Assembly (NCBI GenBank): GCA_045613765.1
Contig: JAZLBO010000021.1
Location: 1-64,000 of the forward strand
DNA from: RGIG4097 sp045613765
GTDB taxonomy: Bacteria; Bacillota; Clostridia; Christensenellales; CAG-917
DNA: 64,000 nt
Reading direction: 5' to 3'
How positions within the stretch are numbered: position 1 is the stretch's first letter; each line of letters starts with the position of its first letter. The translations under genes were made by a program, and so were the position numbers. The notes beneath the pieces are model-generated. The model did no database searches and had not been told where the DNA came from. It saw nothing but the letters and a program-made list of their open reading frames with translations. Shown piece by piece: positions 34,201-42,143 of the stretch.

Positions 34201-34500
34201 ATGAAAGAATTTGCAACAAAATATCTTGAAATCTACGACTCTATGCCTCTTTGGGCAAAAGTCCTTTTGTCAATATTTTGGGCAATACCCAATGGCCTTT
34301 ATCGTTTTTCAAAAAGCGCCCTTGCAGAAAGTGAAACCGGCATGGCACTGGCCGTCGTCGTCACGTTCTTCTTTGGTGAAATCTTAATCTTGGTTGACAT
34401 CATCACCCTTCTCATTTCAGGCAAAGTTCTTTGGATAAACGACAAGCCTAAAAAACACAGAAAAAAACACGAAACTTCCGCTGAAACCAGCGAAGAATAA
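34201..34500 (+). CDS. Small membrane protein, paralogue 1
   Basis: The 99-residue protein has an N-terminal amphipathic segment (KEFATKYLEIYDSMPLWAKV), two transmembrane helices (residues about 20-38 and 48-72) and a basic/Glu-rich tail. It is clearly homologous to the next gene: both share PLWAKVLL, WAIP.GLYRFSKS and GEIL. No family is recognised. AAGGAG precedes the ATG. It may be co-transcribed with folA. Confidence 0.75.
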   Translation: MKEFATKYLEIYDSMPLWAKVLLSIFWAIPNGLYRFSKSALAESETGMALAVVVTFFFGEILILVDIITLLISGKVLWINDKPKKHRKKHETSAETSEE

Positions 34501-34538
34501 ATATCAAAAAAATTCATATTTTTATAAGGAGAATTAGT

Positions 34539-34859
34539 ATGAAAGATTTTGCAGCAAAATACATAAAATGGTATGATGAATGTCCTCTTTGGGCAAAAGT
34601 CCTTCTCTGCTTCTTGTGGGCAATCCCTGCAGGCCTTTATCGTTTTTCAAAGAGCGTCCTTGCAGACAACACAGTTGGCATGGTATTGGCAATCGTTTTG
34701 ACACTTATTGGTGGCGAAATTTTGTGGGTTATCGACCTTATCAGCCTTATCGTCAAGGGCAAACTCTACTGGCTTGACAACATCAATGAAATCATTTCAA
34801 CAGATGAAAAAGCAGAAGAACCTGCAAGCGCAGAAACAACCGAAACTGATGCAGAATAA
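34539..34859 (+). CDS. Small membrane protein, paralogue 2
   Basis: This 106-residue tandem paralogue of the preceding gene keeps the same two helices and conserved words (CPLWAKVLLCFLWAIPAGLYRFSKS, of which the PLWAKVLL and YRFSKS parts are shared). Its tail is acidic instead of basic (EKAEEPASAETTETDAE). The opposite tail charges suggest that the two products could pair. AAGGAG precedes the ATG and a terminator follows. Confidence 0.75.
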   Translation: MKDFAAKYIKWYDECPLWAKVLLCFLWAIPAGLYRFSKSVLADNTVGMVLAIVLTLIGGEILWVIDLISLIVKGKLYWLDNINEIISTDEKAEEPASAETTETDAE

Positions 34860-34878
34860 TCTGCAACAATCAATAAAG

Positions 34879-34905
34879 GCACTCTCATGAGTGCTTTTAT
34901 TTTTT
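34879..34905 (+). terminator. Terminator after the paralogue pair
   Basis: Stem gcactc/gagtgc, loop tcat, followed by TTTTATTTTTT. Confidence 0.8.
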
Positions 34906-34965
34906 GCCTTTTTGAGTGTATGGATATTTGAGTTTTGTCAATACTCTATTTGGAGGTATTACATT

Positions 34966-35565
34966 ATGGAACTTATTGAAAGCAAAACACTCAACAATTT
35001 GGCAAAGGCATACGCCGGCGAGTGCCAAGCACGTACAAGATATGAGTTTATGGAATATGGCGCAAGAAAGCAGGGATATACTTGCCTTGCAGAAATGATT
35101 GACAAAGTTGCCTACAACGAATTCAACCATGCTCGTATGTTTTACACTTATATCCAAAAGGCAAGCGACAAAGTCATTGACAACATTGAAGTCTGCACAG
35201 GCTACCCTTTCAAAGAAAAGTGGGATCTTGAAGAAAACTTGCGCATAGCCAGCGAAGATGAGCATCTTGAAGCATACGAAATCTACCCTGCCTTTGCAAA
35301 AACTGCCAAGCAAGAAGGCTTTAAGGAAATTGAAAAATTGTTCCTTATGGTCGCCGACGTAGAAAAGTGCCATAGCATGCTTTTTGCTCAACTTCACGAG
35401 CAAATGAAAAACGGCACAATGTACAAAAAGAAAAATGCAGTCAAGTGGAAATGTGCAGGTTGTGGTTATGAAGCAACAAGCAAAAAAGCATGGGACGAAT
35501 GTCCTTTGTGCAAGGCAAAACAAGGCTTTGTCATGTTGCATATCCAAGACGGAAGCGAACAATAA
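34966..35565 (+). CDS. rbr: Rubrerythrin
   Basis: Rubrerythrin reduces hydrogen peroxide in anaerobes. The 199-residue product has a ferritin-like diiron domain (AGECQARTRYEFMEYGARK, later EFNHARMFY and DVEKCHSMLF). A C-terminal rubredoxin-type iron site follows, with KCAGCGYE and CPLCKAKQG. The ATG at 34966 follows TTTGGAGG; the open frame upstream is only run-through. It is monocistronic with a terminator at 35632. Confidence 0.95.
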   Translation: MELIESKTLNNLAKAYAGECQARTRYEFMEYGARKQGYTCLAEMIDKVAYNEFNHARMFYTYIQKASDKVIDNIEVCTGYPFKEKWDLEENLRIASEDEHLEAYEIYPAFAKTAKQEGFKEIEKLFLMVADVEKCHSMLFAQLHEQMKNGTMYKKKNAVKWKCAGCGYEATSKKAWDECPLCKAKQGFVMLHIQDGSEQ

Positions 35566-35631
35566 ATGACCGTTGTCAAAATATTGCATTTTGCACAACA
35601 ACAACTTTATAATATCAAAACAAAACAAAAA

Positions 35632-35656
35632 AGTGGCGTTTCTGCCACTTTTTATT
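35632..35656 (+). terminator. Terminator of rubrerythrin
   Basis: Stem agtggc/gccact followed by TTTTTATTTTTT; an A-run lies on the other side. Confidence 0.8.
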
Positions 35657-35688
35657 TTTTAACATTATTGATGATATGAGCAATGCGC

Positions 35689-36122
35689 AAAAAGATAATA
35701 TATAGATGCTCAACAAGAAAGGCACTCACACAGCAGACCGAACAGTTTATCCGTGCACTTTTATGACGAGCATAAAAATGCCATATTGAGATGAGTGATG
35801 CGAAAAGCGCCTTTATAACAGACCAACGTGTACTTGGCGTATATGAGGTTTAATATAAAGACGCCCGACAATATGGCACGTTTTCTTCGCCCATTTATAG
35901 TGCATAAAAAGGTGATATGTGGATGTATAACAAGAAAGGCACTCGCACAGCAGACCGAACAGTTTATCCGTGCACTTTTATGACGAGCGTAAAAATGCCA
36001 TATTGAGATGAGTGATGCGAAAAGCGCCTTTATAGCAGATCGACGTGTACTTGGCGTACATGAGGTTTGGTATAAAAACGCCTGACAAGACGGCACATTT
36101 TCTTTGCCTATTTATAGTGCAT
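35689..36122. repeat. Two tandem 217-bp composite repeat units
   Basis: Units 35689-35905 and 35906-36122 have exactly the same length and are mostly identical. Each begins like the left arm of the 124-bp element (gatg..aacaagaaaggcactc), has a shortened centre (cagaccgaacagtttatccg), and then holds a second related hairpin sub-unit. That sub-unit begins aaaaatgccatattgag and contains the conserved cgtgtacttggcgta. They run directly into copy B at 36123. Open frames here are side effects of the repeats. Confidence 0.8.
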
Positions 36123-36246
36123 AAAAAGGTGATATTTGGATGTATAACAAGAAAGGCACTCGCACAGCAGACCGACGTGTACTTGGCGTACATGAGGTTT
36201 GATGTGCAAGTGCCTGACGAAGTTAGACGCCAAATAGCACCTTTTT
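36123..36246 (+). repeat. 124-bp structured repeat, copy B (diverged)
   Basis: It has the same length as copies A and C but differs at many positions. The outer stem is aaaaaggtgatatttgg/ccaaatagcaccttttt, with the same single A-G mismatch. The second stem is ggcact/agtgcc plus gcac/gtgc, and the third hairpin is tgtac-ttggc-gtaca. Base changes relative to copy A fall on both sides of each stem, so pairing is kept. The right end overlaps the stop codon of upp (36245-36247). Confidence 0.85.
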
Positions 36247-36883
36247 ACTTGGTGCCGAACAACCTATCCCCCGCATCCCCCAACCCGGGAAGGATGTATC
36301 CAACATCATTAAGTTGTCTGTCAAGAGTGGATACATAAATCTTGACGTCAGGATGTGCGTTGGCAACAGTTTCTACGCCAAGAGGAGAGCCGATAATGTT
36401 CATAAGACGGATGTCGGTGCAACCACGCTTTTTCAATACGTCAATGGCTGCCACTGCACTGCCACCTGTTGCAAGCATGGGGTCAAGCAAAATTGCAATG
36501 CTATCTTCAATGCCTTCGGGCAGTTTGCAATAATACTCGCAGGGTTCAAGAGTTTCTTCATTTCTGTACATGCCAATATGTCCAACTCTTGCCAAGGGGA
36601 AAAGTGTATGCACGCCGTTGACCATGCCAAGCCCTGCTCTCAAAATAGGGACGATTGACACTGCATTGTCTGCAACCATAGTTTGCTCGACAGTTTCAAG
36701 GGGTGTCTTGACAACAACCTTTTTGGTGGGGACGTCTTTGAGAGCGTCATAAACCATAAGGGTTGTGATTTCTTCAACAAGTTCACGGAATTCCTTTGTG
36801 CTTGTCTTTTCGTCACGAAGGATTGCCACTTTGTGTTGAATGAGAGGGTGATCAAAGATTGTAACGTTGCTATAATTTTTCAT
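36245..36883 (-). CDS. upp: Uracil phosphoribosyltransferase
   Basis: The enzyme makes UMP from uracil and PRPP (pyrimidine salvage). The 212-residue product has the PRPP loop LLDPMLATGGSA, the flexible-loop region VPILRAGLGMVNG and the C-terminal uracil-binding GLGDAGDRLFGTK. AAAAGGTG precedes the ATG. Upstream lie a promoter, a 34-codon ORF and an intrinsic terminator, suggesting attenuation. The stop codon is inside the end of repeat copy B. Confidence 0.96.
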   Translation of the reverse strand: MKNYSNVTIFDHPLIQHKVAILRDEKTSTKEFRELVEEITTLMVYDALKDVPTKKVVVKTPLETVEQTMVADNAVSIVPILRAGLGMVNGVHTLFPLARVGHIGMYRNEETLEPCEYYCKLPEGIEDSIAILLDPMLATGGSAVAAIDVLKKRGCTDIRLMNIIGSPLGVETVANAHPDVKIYVSTLDRQLNDVGYILPGLGDAGDRLFGTK

Positions 36884-36923
36884 ATTTCACCTTTTGGGTT
36901 TCCCCGCACTTTATTTACAAAAG

Positions 36924-36958
36924 TATAAAAAAAATTCGTCACCAAAAGGAAACGAATT
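36924..36958 (-). terminator. Intrinsic terminator in the upp leader (possible attenuator)
   Basis: On the minus strand a stem attcgt/acgaat region (36958-36952 with 36939-36933) is followed by a run of eight or more U (complement of 36927-36934). It lies between the leader promoter and upp. Confidence 0.65.
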
Positions 36959-37043
36959 GTCTATCTGCGAGAAGGAATAAGACACCTGCCACCAATGTAG
37001 CCTTTTTTGTCACGAAATATCTTCCTTGACTAATACGTGTCAT
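36939..37043 (-). CDS. 34-residue leader-type ORF upstream of upp
   Basis: The ORF starts with ATG at 37043 after GGAG at a good distance, begins MTRISQGRYF and ends QFVSFW before TGA (36939-36941). Its stop lies inside the descending arm of the terminator, so a ribosome that reaches the end would block hairpin formation. It could be a leader peptide or a free small protein. No family is recognised. The only support is the ribosome site and position. Confidence 0.4.
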   Translation of the reverse strand: MTRISQGRYFVTKKATLVAGVLFLLADRQFVSFW

Positions 37044-37070
37044 ACACTCACTCCGTCATTTATTATAGAT

Positions 37071-37099
37071 ACTTTATCACAAAGGACAAATTTTGTCAA
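37071..37099 (-). promoter_or_regulatory. Promoter of the upp leader transcript
   Basis: Minus strand TTGACA (37099-37094), 17-base spacer, TAAAGT (37076-37071). Confidence 0.65.
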
Positions 37100-37131
37100 A
37101 TACTATCGCACGCTCGTGCGCACTTAATGGG

Positions 37132-37956
37132 TCAATCAAGGATTTCCTTCAAAAGATCAAGATTGAAGTCTGGCACGTATTCCTCCGTTGCAGAGTCAAG
37201 GTCTTGTGCAAACCCATTTGTAAGCCCTGCCTCAAAAAATGCATCGGTACACGTTTCGTATTCGTCGGCATTTAGTTTTCTTGACAAAATGGGGTGATTT
37301 TGCACATTTTCAGTGGGAAAATACTGTCCCATGACGCTTACAAGCATATTTTTGTCAATTTTGGCGATTTCTTCAAAAACACCTTTCGTGTTCTCGGTAC
37401 ACGAAGGCAATACCAAATGTCGCAAGATTACCCCCTTCTTCATCATGCCGTCTTGGTCAAATTTATCAACGGGTTGTTGCCTGCGCATTTCTCGTATGGA
37501 TTCTTTTGCCACTTCAAAATAGTTTGGCACGCCTGAAAACTCTTTTGCAAGGGCGTTGTCGCTATATTTGAAGTCGGGCAAGAAAATATCCACCAATCCT
37601 TGAAGTTTCTTTATGTTGGCGACGGTTTCGTAGCCGTTTGAGTTCCACACAATAGGAATTGAGATTTCTTCCTTTGCCTTTTTCAACGTTTCAACAAGAA
37701 GATTGACGTTTGATGGGGGCGTGACGAGGTTGATATTCTCTGCGCCAATGCTTTCGAGGTGTTTCATACACTGGATTAGTTCATTAGGCGTGATTTCTCT
37801 GCCCACACCACCGTGAGAAATTTGGTGATTTTGACAAAAGACGCACTTCATGGTGCATCCACTGAAGAATATTGTGCCACTACCTTTTGAGCCAGATATA
37901 CAAGGCTCTTCAAAGTGGTGCAGCCCAACTCTTGCAATCTTGAAAGTTTGTCCCAT
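37132..37956 (-). CDS. Radical-SAM protein of the PflA-like (COG1313) type
   Basis: The 274-residue protein has the radical-SAM cluster motif in FFSGCTMKCVFCQNHQIS (CxxxCxxC, residues about 34-42), followed by NLVTPPSNV and WNSNGYET. These fit the family often annotated as putative pyruvate formate-lyase activating enzyme, related to the AmmeMemoRadiSam group. The true substrate is unknown. It is a single gene with a perfect promoter at 38010-38038. Confidence 0.88.
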   Translation of the reverse strand: MGQTFKIARVGLHHFEEPCISGSKGSGTIFFSGCTMKCVFCQNHQISHGGVGREITPNELIQCMKHLESIGAENINLVTPPSNVNLLVETLKKAKEEISIPIVWNSNGYETVANIKKLQGLVDIFLPDFKYSDNALAKEFSGVPNYFEVAKESIREMRRQQPVDKFDQDGMMKKGVILRHLVLPSCTENTKGVFEEIAKIDKNMLVSVMGQYFPTENVQNHPILSRKLNADEYETCTDAFFEAGLTNGFAQDLDSATEEYVPDFNLDLLKEILD

Positions 37957-38009
37957 ATCACCGTTTCCTTTGATTTTTGCTACGCAAAGCGCCTTTGCGC
38001 GCTACGATA

Positions 38010-38038
38010 ATTATAGTATTTGCTTTAGCCATTGTCAA
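38010..38038 (-). promoter_or_regulatory. Consensus promoter of the radical-SAM gene
   Basis: Minus strand TTGACA (38038-38033), 17 bases, TATAAT (38015-38010). Confidence 0.85.
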
Positions 38039-38082
38039 CACCGACTTGCCCATATATCTTCAATATTCAGCAATCTTTGCTC

Positions 38083-38111
38083 TTTACAATGTGGCATATC
38101 GGTGGTATAAT
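38083..38111 (+). promoter_or_regulatory. Promoter of the CofE-like gene
   Basis: TTTACA (38083-38088), 17 bases, TATAAT (38106-38111), 45 bases before the ATG. Confidence 0.8.
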
Positions 38112-38155
38112 CTCAATGTATAATAACTTATAAAGGTTTTACCTTTGGGGGCACT

Positions 38156-39346
38156 ATGTCAAGCACAATCGGCACAATTTCAAGAGGTATCAAAGCACCC
38201 ATCATCAAAACAGGCGACAATCTGGTCAAATTGGCTGTTGACAGCCTTATGGATGCATCTCGCGACCCTGAAACAGGGTTCAAAATCCAAGATCGTGACA
38301 TCTTTGCTTTGACGGAAGCAGTTGTGGGCAGAGCCCAAGGCAACTATGCAACCGTTGACCAAATCGCAAAGGACGTCCGTCAAAAAACAGGTGGTGGCAC
38401 GGTGGGGCTCATCTTCCCCATCCTTTCTCGCAACCGTTTCTCATTGCTCTTGAAAGGCATATCCAAGGGCGTTGACAAACTTGTCATTATGCTTTCATAC
38501 CCCAGTGACGAAGTGGGCAACCATCTCATGAGCCTTGACACCCTTGACGAAAAGGGTATCAACCCCTACACCCACGTATTCACAGAAAAAGAAGTGTACG
38601 AAACTTTCGGCGAAATCAAACACCCCTTCACCGGCATTGACTATATTGCACTCTACAAGCAAATGGGTGGAGAAAATACAGAAATCATCCTTGCCAACCG
38701 TCCCCAAGAAATCTTGAAATACACGGATACGGTCATCTGCGCCGACATCCACACAAGACACCGCACAAAACGTCAACTTATCAGTGCAGGAGCAAAGACA
38801 GTCATCTCTCTTGACGAGATCTTGACGGATCCCGTTGATGGCAGTGGTTTCAACAAAGATTATGGTATTCTCGGCTCAAATCTCGCCACCGACGAAAGCG
38901 TAAAACTTTTCCCAAGAGATTGCGAAGCACTTGCCTATGCAATTCAAGATGAAATCAAAGAGCGCACAGGCAAACACGTAGAAGTTATGGTATATGGCGA
39001 TGGCGCTTTCAAAGATCCCGTCGGCAAAATTTGGGAACTTGCAGACCCCGTTGTTTCCCCGGGATACACCAAAGGACTTGAAGGCACACCCAACGAATTG
39101 AAGTTGAAATACCTTGCAGACAACAAGATCGGCAACCTTTCTGGCGAAGAGGCAAAGAACGCCATCAAAGAAATGATAAAGGCAAAGCCGACCAACCTTG
39201 TGGCATCACAAGCATCACAAGGCACAACCCCAAGAAGACTGACCGACCTTATCGGCTCACTCTGTGATTTGACAAGTGGCAGTGGTGACAAAGGCACGCC
39301 TTTCATCTATATTCAAAACTACTTCTCAAACTACGCAACTGAATAA
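38156..39346 (+). CDS. CofE-like (F420-0:gamma-glutamyl ligase family) protein
   Basis: The 396-residue protein resembles the F420:gamma-glutamyl ligase family (GDNLVKLAVDSLM, ALTEAVVGRAQGNYA, MVYGDGAFKDPVGKIWELADPVV). In methanogens and actinobacteria CofE adds glutamates to coenzyme F420. No other F420 gene is in this window, and many Clostridia with this gene are not known to make F420, so the real acceptor is uncertain. GGGGG precedes the ATG. Confidence 0.82.
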   Translation: MSSTIGTISRGIKAPIIKTGDNLVKLAVDSLMDASRDPETGFKIQDRDIFALTEAVVGRAQGNYATVDQIAKDVRQKTGGGTVGLIFPILSRNRFSLLLKGISKGVDKLVIMLSYPSDEVGNHLMSLDTLDEKGINPYTHVFTEKEVYETFGEIKHPFTGIDYIALYKQMGGENTEIILANRPQEILKYTDTVICADIHTRHRTKRQLISAGAKTVISLDEILTDPVDGSGFNKDYGILGSNLATDESVKLFPRDCEALAYAIQDEIKERTGKHVEVMVYGDGAFKDPVGKIWELADPVVSPGYTKGLEGTPNELKLKYLADNKIGNLSGEEAKNAIKEMIKAKPTNLVASQASQGTTPRRLTDLIGSLCDLTSGSGDKGTPFIYIQNYFSNYATE

Positions 39347-39453
39347 TACAATCGCAAATAATCGCAAAATAAAGGCTTTATGCTTGCAATAGTCAAAAAT
39401 AAAGTTCTTGTTTTGCGATTTTTTCAAAATAGAAAGGACAATAAAACTCAACC

Positions 39454-40329
39454 ATGATTTTATCTATTGGCGAAATTTTAATAGATGCATACAAAAGCAA
39501 CGATGGTTGCACTACACATATTGGTGGTGCGCCTTTCAATGTTGCAGTATGGGCAAAACGTGCAGGAGGCAAAGTAGGTTTTGTGGGCAAAGTTGGAGAT
39601 GATGACTACGGCAAATTCATCATTGACAAAGCCACAGATTACCATATTGACCACATCAACATAGGTGTCGCCCATGGTTTGAAAACTACCGTTGCAGAAG
39701 TGACTCTTGACGGCAACGGGGAGCGCTCTTTCAAGTTTCAACGCGACAACACTGCCGACTTTCAGCTGGACGTCAATGATGTTGACTTTGAAAACTCTTG
39801 CCCCAATATTGTTCACATGGGTACACTAATGCTCAATCAAAAAATAGGCAAAAAATTCTTTGATGATGTACTGAAAATCGCCAAAGAAAAAGGATTTTAT
39901 ATATCCATTGACGCCAACTTCCGTGACGATTTGTTTGAAAGCAATGAATTGCGCAACAAAGTTTTGAAACCCTACCTAAAAAGCGCAGATTTTTTGAAGA
40001 TGGGGGCTGACGAATTGTTGGACTTCACGGGCAAAACCACTCTTGAAGATGGTGCGAAAGCAATGAATTTCAAGAATTTGCTTTTTGTCACTGACGGTGG
40101 CAACGGCTCACACATTTTCACAAAGAGAACTCATATCTTCGTGCCTTCTCAAAGAGTTGACGTTGTTGATTCAACGGGCGCAGGGGACGCCTTCTGGGGC
40201 AACGTTCTTCAAGGCATTGACACCCTTCTCTCATGCGGCCTGCCCCTTGACAGTCACAATCTTACTTCTATTGTTCAACGGGCCAACATAGTGGGCGCAC
40301 AAGCCGTTGGACGACTTGGCGCAATCTAA
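39454..40329 (+). CDS. PfkB-family sugar kinase (fructokinase-like)
   Basis: The 291-residue protein has the two family signatures: an N-terminal GGAPFNVAVWAKRAGGKVGF block and the C-terminal STGAGDAFWGNVL with the catalytic Asp. The sequence most resembles bacterial fructokinases, which phosphorylate fructose imported in free form. The exact sugar cannot be fixed from sequence. AAAGGA lies rather far from the ATG. A terminator follows at 40363. Confidence 0.9.
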   Translation: MILSIGEILIDAYKSNDGCTTHIGGAPFNVAVWAKRAGGKVGFVGKVGDDDYGKFIIDKATDYHIDHINIGVAHGLKTTVAEVTLDGNGERSFKFQRDNTADFQLDVNDVDFENSCPNIVHMGTLMLNQKIGKKFFDDVLKIAKEKGFYISIDANFRDDLFESNELRNKVLKPYLKSADFLKMGADELLDFTGKTTLEDGAKAMNFKNLLFVTDGGNGSHIFTKRTHIFVPSQRVDVVDSTGAGDAFWGNVLQGIDTLLSCGLPLDSHNLTSIVQRANIVGAQAVGRLGAI

Positions 40330-40362
40330 AACGAACGCTCAAAACTTATAATGCAACAAAAA

Positions 40363-40392
40363 ACCACTGCCGAAACAGTGGTTTTATTTTTT
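40363..40392 (+). terminator. Terminator of the sugar-kinase gene
   Basis: Stem accactg/cagtggt with loop ccgaaa, then TTTTATTTTTT. Confidence 0.85.
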
Positions 40393-40438
40393 TGTCATAT
40401 TTCAGTGTTTATTGTGTTCTTTTGCACATATAAAACAC

Positions 40439-41023
40439 TTATTCTGCATTTTTATCTTTGAGTGCATATCCAAAGAGTGATTTCAAAAAGGCATGCATTT
40501 CTTCTTCGCTGAACTTATCGGGATTGTCAAGATACCACAGACACATATCAATGAGCGCACCTGCATAAGCCACGGACATCAGTGTAAGGGGAACACCACT
40601 GGGGTATGTTGTATGGCACTTTTGTATGTATTGCTTTACTGTTCTTGAAAGAGAGTCTTTGATAGTTTGGATAACCTTTTCATTGCGATTGTGTGTGAGC
40701 ATTGCAGAGATTTTGCCCTTGTTATCCTTGACAAAATCAAAGGTGGAGTGGGCAATCTCAAGTATGGTATCCATAGGGTTTTCTGCCGTCAATTCCTTGT
40801 TGATTGATGAATAAATGTCATCCTTCAATTCTTCAAGGGCGTATGACAAAAGATGATACTTGTCTTCATAGTGAGCATAAAATGTGGCACGATTGACACA
40901 GGCCTCCTTGCAAATGTCAATAACACTGATCTTGTCAAGTGACTGTGATTGCATCATGTTGATGATGGTTGTTGACAAGTGTTTTCTGGTGCGAACAATG
41001 CGCAAATCTTCCTTATATTTCAT
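40439..41023 (-). CDS. TetR-family transcriptional regulator
   Basis: Residues 1-60 form the TetR DNA-binding domain (VIDICKEACVNRATFYAHYEDK). The remaining 130 residues are a helical ligand/dimer domain of the TetR_C type often seen in Bacillota (LSRTVKQYIQKCH, SVAYAGALIDMCLWYLDNPD). The target genes are unknown; no efflux gene is adjacent. AAGGAG precedes the ATG. Confidence 0.92.
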   Translation of the reverse strand: MKYKEDLRIVRTRKHLSTTIINMMQSQSLDKISVIDICKEACVNRATFYAHYEDKYHLLSYALEELKDDIYSSINKELTAENPMDTILEIAHSTFDFVKDNKGKISAMLTHNRNEKVIQTIKDSLSRTVKQYIQKCHTTYPSGVPLTLMSVAYAGALIDMCLWYLDNPDKFSEEEMHAFLKSLFGYALKDKNAE

Positions 41024-41150
41024 AACTCACTCCTTTGCTATTATCTTGCCACAAAACCCTCCCCCTTGTCAAGATAATCGACACTTGTATTATTTTTTCG
41101 CTCATTATGTTTCAACGCATTGCCACAAAATCATGCAAACTTAATAAAAG

Positions 41151-41178
41151 CCGTCTTTAGATTTACTAAAAACGACTT
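41151..41178 (-). terminator. Terminator of tRNA-Arg
   Basis: On the minus strand the stem agtcgttttta/taaagacggct (one wobble) ends in TTTTATTAAG. Confidence 0.65.
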
Positions 41179-41182
41179 TTTT

Positions 41183-41257
41183 TGGCACCCACAATAGGAA
41201 TCGAACCTATAATTGCCCCTTAGGAGGGGGCTGTTATATCCATTTAACTATGCAGGC
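41183..41257 (-). tRNA. tRNA-Arg (anticodon CCT) with weak acceptor pairing
   Basis: D-arm GTTA/TAAC, anticodon stem GCCCC/GGGGC with loop CTCCTAA (anticodon CCT), T-arm ATAGG/CCTAT with TTCGATT, and encoded CCA are all clear. The acceptor GCCTGCA/TGTGGGT pairs only with three G-U wobbles. Twelve bases upstream, GCACCCA could pair perfectly with TGGGTGC of the 3' end. The tRNA may be functional, but its true 5' end is uncertain. Confidence 0.8.
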
Positions 41258-41442
41258 GTAGTTGGGTGCGCGCAGGTTTTTCGTGCGTATATATACGTAT
41301 GCGCGCTTATATATATGGTTTTAGAGTAATTTTGCGTAATTTTGCACCGTGGTGTGATTATACTCTCTTTTGTGGAGAGTTGTCAAGGATGTGGAAAAAT
41401 TGCTTTTTTATTGACAATTTATACTTCATTTATACTTTTTTC

Positions 41443-42143
41443 TCAAATTTTATGAATCAAATTTTCCCAAGATGAATAGTAGGTCAGGCTTTCAAAATCG
41501 GTGTTATCGTTGGCTTTTTTAAGCCATTTTTCTGCTTGCTTTTGATCTTTGTCCGTGCCGATACCGTACCAATACATATTGCCGACTTCTTGTTGTGCGT
41601 ACCCGTGTCCTTGTTTTGCAGAGCGAAAGAAAAATTCAAATGCTTTTTCTCATCTTTGGTGACACCGATACCCTTGGCAAGCACACGTCCGTAAGCATAC
41701 TGTCCCACGGCAAGATCCCCATTGGCAGAGATTTCATAGTTGCGCACTGCCCTTTCAAGATCAACGTCAACACCCCAACCGAACTCATATATTTGTCCTA
41801 ATTGGTAAGATGCCAATTCATTGCCATTGTCTGCCGACGCTTGATACCACTCTCGTGCTATTTGCAAATCCTTGTCCATGCCATATCCATGTTGACACAA
41901 ATATCCAAGCCAATATTGAGCATCCCCATGGCCTTGCTTTGCAGATAAGGTATAGTACTTTACGGCAAGGGGAAGATTTTGCGCAACACACAACCCTTGG
42001 GCATACAAATTGCCAAGAACATATTGACCATCCACATTGCCGTCATCTGCAGAAAGAGTGAGCAATTCCACTGCCTTTTCATACTGTCCGTCTTCAAGCA
42101 ATTTTACGCCTTGAGCGTACATATCCTTTGAGTTGAAATCCAT
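41443..42143 (-). pseudogene. Sel1-repeat protein with a frameshift
   Basis: The first 165 codons encode successive 36-residue Sel1/TPR-like repeats (for example GQYVLGNLYAQGLCV, AQYWLGYLCQHGYGMDKDL, ASYQLGQIYEFGWGV). After GVTKDEKK the frame is lost at an A5 run (plus-strand T5 at 41645-41649). Adding one base restores a further repeat in the next frame (KAFEFFFRSAKQGHGYAQ, then YGIGTDKDQKQAEKWL), which ends at TGA 41443-41445. The unshifted frame stops at 41484. The start ATG at 42143 has AAGGAAG upstream. It is either a recent pseudogene, a phase-variable gene or a sequencing error. Confidence 0.8.

Noticed and set aside
35761..36338. Open frames of 71-111 codons over the repeat array near 36 kb
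   Set aside because: They repeat with the 217-bp unit, occur on both strands and have no ribosome sites; they are a side effect of the tandem repeat.
41443..41660. Programmed ribosomal frameshift in the Sel1 gene
   Set aside because: There is no slippery heptamer with a downstream pseudoknot; a one-base deletion or sequencing error in the A-run explains it more simply.
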